A program made the translations under genes and the position numbers. The notes under the pieces were generated by a model. It saw only the letters and a program-made list of their open reading frames with translations. It made no database searches and was not told the DNA's origin. Shown in pieces: positions 12,895-15,905 of a DNA stretch of 15,905 bases. How positions within the stretch are numbered: the stretch's first letter is position 1; every line of letters starts with the position of its first letter. The stretch is from Pseudomonadota bacterium (GTDB taxonomy: Bacteria > Pseudomonadota > Gammaproteobacteria > Xanthomonadales > Xanthomonadaceae), in NCBI GenBank assembly GCA_023395465.1, contig JAEWZE010000077.1:1-15905 (forward strand), written 5' to 3'.

Positions 12895-15800
12895 ATGTCC
12901 AGGTTCTTCATCCACCACCCGATCTTCGCGTGGGTCATCGCGATCCTGATCTCGCTGTCGGGCGTGATCGCCGTGCTCAACATGGGCGTGGAGTCGTATC
13001 CCAACGTCGCCCCGCCGCAGGTGACCATCGGCGCCACCTATCCGGGCGCCGATGCGCAGACCGCCGAGCAGGCGGTCACCCAGGTCATCGAACAGCAGCT
13101 CACCGGCATCGACAACCTGCTCTACTTCAGCTCGACCTCGAGTTCGTCGGGGCGGGCCTCGATCACGCTCACCTTCGAGACCGGCACCGACCCGGACATC
13201 GCCCAGGTGCAGGTGCAGAACAAGGTTTCGCTGGCGACGCCGCGACTGCCCACCGAGGTGGTGCAGCAGGGCGTGGTGGTGGCCAAGGCCAACAGCGGCT
13301 TCCTGATGGTGGTGGGCCTGCGCTCCAGCGATCCGGACATGGACCGCAACGCGCTCAACGACCTGATCGCCTCGCGGATCCTCGAGCCGCTGGCGCGCGT
13401 GCCCGGCGTCGGCAACACCCAGCACTTCGGCTCCGAGTACGCCATGAACATCTGGCTGGACCCGACCAGGCTGCAGGGCTATGGCATGTCGGCTACCCAG
13501 GTGCTGTCGGCGGTGCGCGCGCAGAACGCACAATTCGCGGCCGGCTCGATCGGTGCCGATCCGGCGCCCGAGGGCCAGGGCTTCACCGCCACGGTCTCGG
13601 CCGAGGGTCGTTTCAGCTCGCCCGAGGAATTCCGCAACATCATCCTGCGCTCGGACGCGGATGGCGCGATCGTGCGCCTGCGCGACGTGGCCCGGGTCGA
13701 AGTCGGCGCCCAGGGCTACGGCTTCGACGCCCAGTTCAACGGCCAGCCCACCGGTGCGGTGGCGATCATGCTGCAGCCGGGCGCCAACGCCCTGGGCGTG
13801 GCCGAAGCGGTGACCGCGCGCATGGACGAGCTGCAGGCCTCGTTCCCGCCCGGCGTGGAGTGGTACACGCCGTTCGACAGCACCACCTTCGTACGGCTGT
13901 CGATCAACGAGGTGGTCAAGACCTTGATCGAGGCGATGATCCTCGTGTTCCTGGTGATGCTGCTGTTCCTGCAGAACCTGCGCGCCACGATCATTCCGAC
14001 CCTGGTCATCCCGGTCGCCCTGCTGGGCACGTTCCTGGTCCTGAGCATGATCGGCTTCACGGTCAACCAGCTGACCATGTTCGCGATGGTGCTGGCGATC
14101 GGCATCGTGGTCGACGACGCGATCGTGGTGATCGAGAACGTCGAGCGGATCATGGCCGAGGAGCACTTGCCGCCGCTGGAGGCCACCGAGAAGGCGATGG
14201 ACCAGATCACCGGCGCGGTGGTGGCGATCACCGTGGTGCTGGCGGCGGTGTTCATCCCCAGCGCGCTGCAGGGCGGCGCCTCGGGCGAGATCTACAAGCA
14301 GTTCGCCATCACCATCGCCGTTGCGATGGGCTTCTCCGCGTTCCTCGCGCTGGGCTTCACCCCGGCGCTGTGCGCGACCTTCCTCAAGCAGCATGCGGCG
14401 CCCGGCGAGAAGAAGGAGAACCGCTTCGTGCGCGGCTTCAACCGTCTCTATGACCGGGTCAGCCACACCTACGTCGGCCACATCGGCAGCGCGGTGCGGC
14501 ATGCGCCGCGCTGGATGGTGGTGTTCGTGGTGCTGGCGGTGGCCTGCGGCGTGCTGCTCACGCGGCTGCCGGGCAGCTTCGTGCCGGAGGAGGACCAGGG
14601 CTACGCGATGGCCATCGTGCAGCTGCCGCCGGGCGCGACCCTGCAGCGCACGCAGAAGGTGTTCGAGCAGGTGCGCGGCACGCTGGAGGGGCTGGAGGGC
14701 TACGAAGGCATGATGCAGATCGCCGGCTTCAGCTTCGTCGGCCAGGGCGAGAACGTCGGCATGGCCTTCATCAGGCTCAAGGACTGGGCCGACCGCGACG
14801 TCACCGTGCCCGAGTTCATCCAGCAGGCCAACGGCGCCCTGTACGGCATCCGCGACGCGTCGATCTTCGTGGTCAACCTGCCCACCATCCAGGGCCTCGG
14901 CCAGTTCGGCGGGTTCGACATGTACCTGCAGGATCGCGCGGGCCTCGGCCGTGAGGCGCTGGGGCAGGCGCGCAATACCCTGCTGGGCGCCGCGGCGCAG
15001 CAGCCCGACCTGCTCGCCGGCGTGCGTCCGAACACCCTGGCCGATGCGCCGCAGCTGCAGCTCGAGGTCGACCGCGCGCAGGCCGAGGCGATGGGCCTGT
15101 CGACCGGCGACGTGTACAACGCGATCCAGCTGATGCTGGCGCCGGTCTACGTCAACGACTACTTCGCCGACGGCCGCATCAAGCGCGTGGTCATGCGCGC
15201 CGACGCGCCGTTCCGTACCGGGCAGGGTTCGTTGTCGCGCTTCTATTCGCCTTCGAGCCAGCAGAATCCGGACGGGACGCCGGCGATGATCCCGCTCAGC
15301 AACGTGGTGCGTTCGGAGTGGGGCATGAACACGCCATCGCTGACGCGCTACAACGGCTATTCGGCAGTCAACATCAACGGCTCGCCGGCGCCGGGGCGCA
15401 GTTCGGGCGAAGCCATGGCCGCGATGGAGCGCATCGTCGCCGAGCAGCTGCCGGCCGGCATCGGCTCGGACTGGACCGGCATGTCCTACCAGGAAATCAT
15501 CGCCGGCAACACCGCGACGCTGCTGCTGGTGCTCTCGGTGCTGGTGGTGTTCCTGTGCCTGGCGGCGCTGTACGAGAGCTGGTCGATCCCGGTCTCGGTG
15601 CTGCTGGTGGTGCCCCTGGGCATCCTCGGCGCAGTGGTGTTCACCATGCTGCGCGGACTGTCGAACGACATCTTCTTCATGATCGGCCTGGTGACGGTGA
15701 TCGGCCTGGCGGCGAAGAACGCGATCCTGATCGTCGAGTTCGCGGTGCTCGAGCGCGCGGCGGGCAAGACCCTGCGCGAAGCGACCATCGAGGCCGCGCG

Positions 15801-15905
15801 CCTGCGCTTCCGCCCGATCCTGATGACCTCGCTGGCCTTCATCATGGGCGTGGTGCCGATGGCGATCTCCACCGGCGCCGGCGCCAACGCCCGCCACGCG
15901 ATCGG
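12895..15905 (+). CDS. AcrB/MexB-like HAE1 RND efflux permease (3' end cut)
   Basis: This is an RND multidrug permease of which 1003 codons are in the window. Related proteins have about 1045-1050, so only the last part is missing. It starts MSRFFIHHPIFAWVIAILISLSG, the classic AcrB-type N-terminus and TM1. The proton-relay aspartates are D407 and D408 (LAIGIVVDDAIVVIENVER), the same numbering as AcrB. The TM10 lysine is K941 (GLAAKNAILIVEFA; AcrB K940). FTPALCATFLK and PGSFVPEEDQGY are further family motifs. It is 6 nt downstream of its adaptor gene. The open frame reaches the last base of the window without a stop. A channel gene of the TolC/OprM type would be expected just outside, but cannot be seen. 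Confidence 0.95.
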   Translation, partial: MSRFFIHHPIFAWVIAILISLSGVIAVLNMGVESYPNVAPPQVTIGATYPGADAQTAEQAVTQVIEQQLTGIDNLLYFSSTSSSSGRASITLTFETGTDPDIAQVQVQNKVSLATPRLPTEVVQQGVVVAKANSGFLMVVGLRSSDPDMDRNALNDLIASRILEPLARVPGVGNTQHFGSEYAMNIWLDPTRLQGYGMSATQVLSAVRAQNAQFAAGSIGADPAPEGQGFTATVSAEGRFSSPEEFRNIILRSDADGAIVRLRDVARVEVGAQGYGFDAQFNGQPTGAVAIMLQPGANALGVAEAVTARMDELQASFPPGVEWYTPFDSTTFVRLSINEVVKTLIEAMILVFLVMLLFLQNLRATIIPTLVIPVALLGTFLVLSMIGFTVNQLTMFAMVLAIGIVVDDAIVVIENVERIMAEEHLPPLEATEKAMDQITGAVVAITVVLAAVFIPSALQGGASGEIYKQFAITIAVAMGFSAFLALGFTPALCATFLKQHAAPGEKKENRFVRGFNRLYDRVSHTYVGHIGSAVRHAPRWMVVFVVLAVACGVLLTRLPGSFVPEEDQGYAMAIVQLPPGATLQRTQKVFEQVRGTLEGLEGYEGMMQIAGFSFVGQGENVGMAFIRLKDWADRDVTVPEFIQQANGALYGIRDASIFVVNLPTIQGLGQFGGFDMYLQDRAGLGREALGQARNTLLGAAAQQPDLLAGVRPNTLADAPQLQLEVDRAQAEAMGLSTGDVYNAIQLMLAPVYVNDYFADGRIKRVVMRADAPFRTGQGSLSRFYSPSSQQNPDGTPAMIPLSNVVRSEWGMNTPSLTRYNGYSAVNINGSPAPGRSSGEAMAAMERIVAEQLPAGIGSDWTGMSYQEIIAGNTATLLLVLSVLVVFLCLAALYESWSIPVSVLLVVPLGILGAVVFTMLRGLSNDIFFMIGLVTVIGLAAKNAILIVEFAVLERAAGKTLREATIEAARLRFRPILMTSLAFIMGVVPMAISTGAGANARHAI

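Noticed and set aside
11596..15897. A 1433-codon minus-strand open frame opposite the second pump operon
   Set aside because: It has shadow composition (His/Arg/Asp/Gln-rich) and no motif, and lies opposite well-supported adaptor and AcrB-like genes.
6128..15905. The two RND systems as a tandem duplication
   Set aside because: They are on opposite strands, with different adaptor anchoring, different TM10 motifs and clearly different sequences, so they are distinct subclasses rather than recent copies.

Overview
The window is high-GC gammaproteobacterial chromosome, most like the Xanthomonadaceae/Lysobacteraceae (Lysobacter, Luteimonas, Stenotrophomonas type). This rests on the GC-saturated third codon positions, the gene families, the -10 boxes of TANNNT type with weak -35 boxes, and an intergenic palindrome carrying GGGGTCAGAGTCGACTTT. 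The last point is from memory and was not searched. I saw no phage, insertion sequence with a transposase, CRISPR array, tRNA or rRNA.

Layout. Positions 33-1863 (+) hold dinB (translesion DNA polymerase IV) and a HAD phosphatase (gph-like). Positions 1993-4242 (-) hold a vitamin B12 TonB-dependent receptor (btuB) under a well-conserved cobalamin riboswitch with its own promoter. Just upstream, 4226-4313 is a perfect 29-bp inverted repeat, and one arm appears to supply the btuB -35 box. Positions 4331-5187 (-) are a two-gene operon: a free methionine-(R)-sulfoxide reductase (GAF type) overlapping a stand-alone TfoX C-terminal-domain protein by ATGA. Positions 5230-6002 (+) hold bioD (dethiobiotin synthetase), preceded by an overlooked 30-codon frame that has its own ribosome binding site and overlaps the bioD start by ATGA. 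A perfect 11-bp hairpin separates bioD from the next, convergent operon.

Positions 6128-15905 hold two divergent RND efflux systems. On the minus strand are a TetR-family regulator, a membrane-anchored adaptor and an HAE1-type RND permease, with no outer-membrane channel gene. On the plus strand are a lipoprotein adaptor and an AcrB/MexB-like RND permease, cut by the window end about 45 codons before its expected stop. The 228-bp gap between the TetR gene and the second adaptor holds a palindromic -10 box and a candidate operator. The regulator may therefore control one or both pumps.

Together these are stress and uptake functions: lesion bypass, phosphatase housekeeping, B12 uptake with B12 feedback, repair of oxidised free methionine, biotin synthesis and drug or solvent efflux. 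None of the large genes is new as a family. The unusual parts are regulatory: the repeat-derived promoter element, the small frame coupled to bioD, two apparently leaderless or near-leaderless genes, the permease ribosome binding site inside a hairpin repeat, and the shared control region between the pumps.
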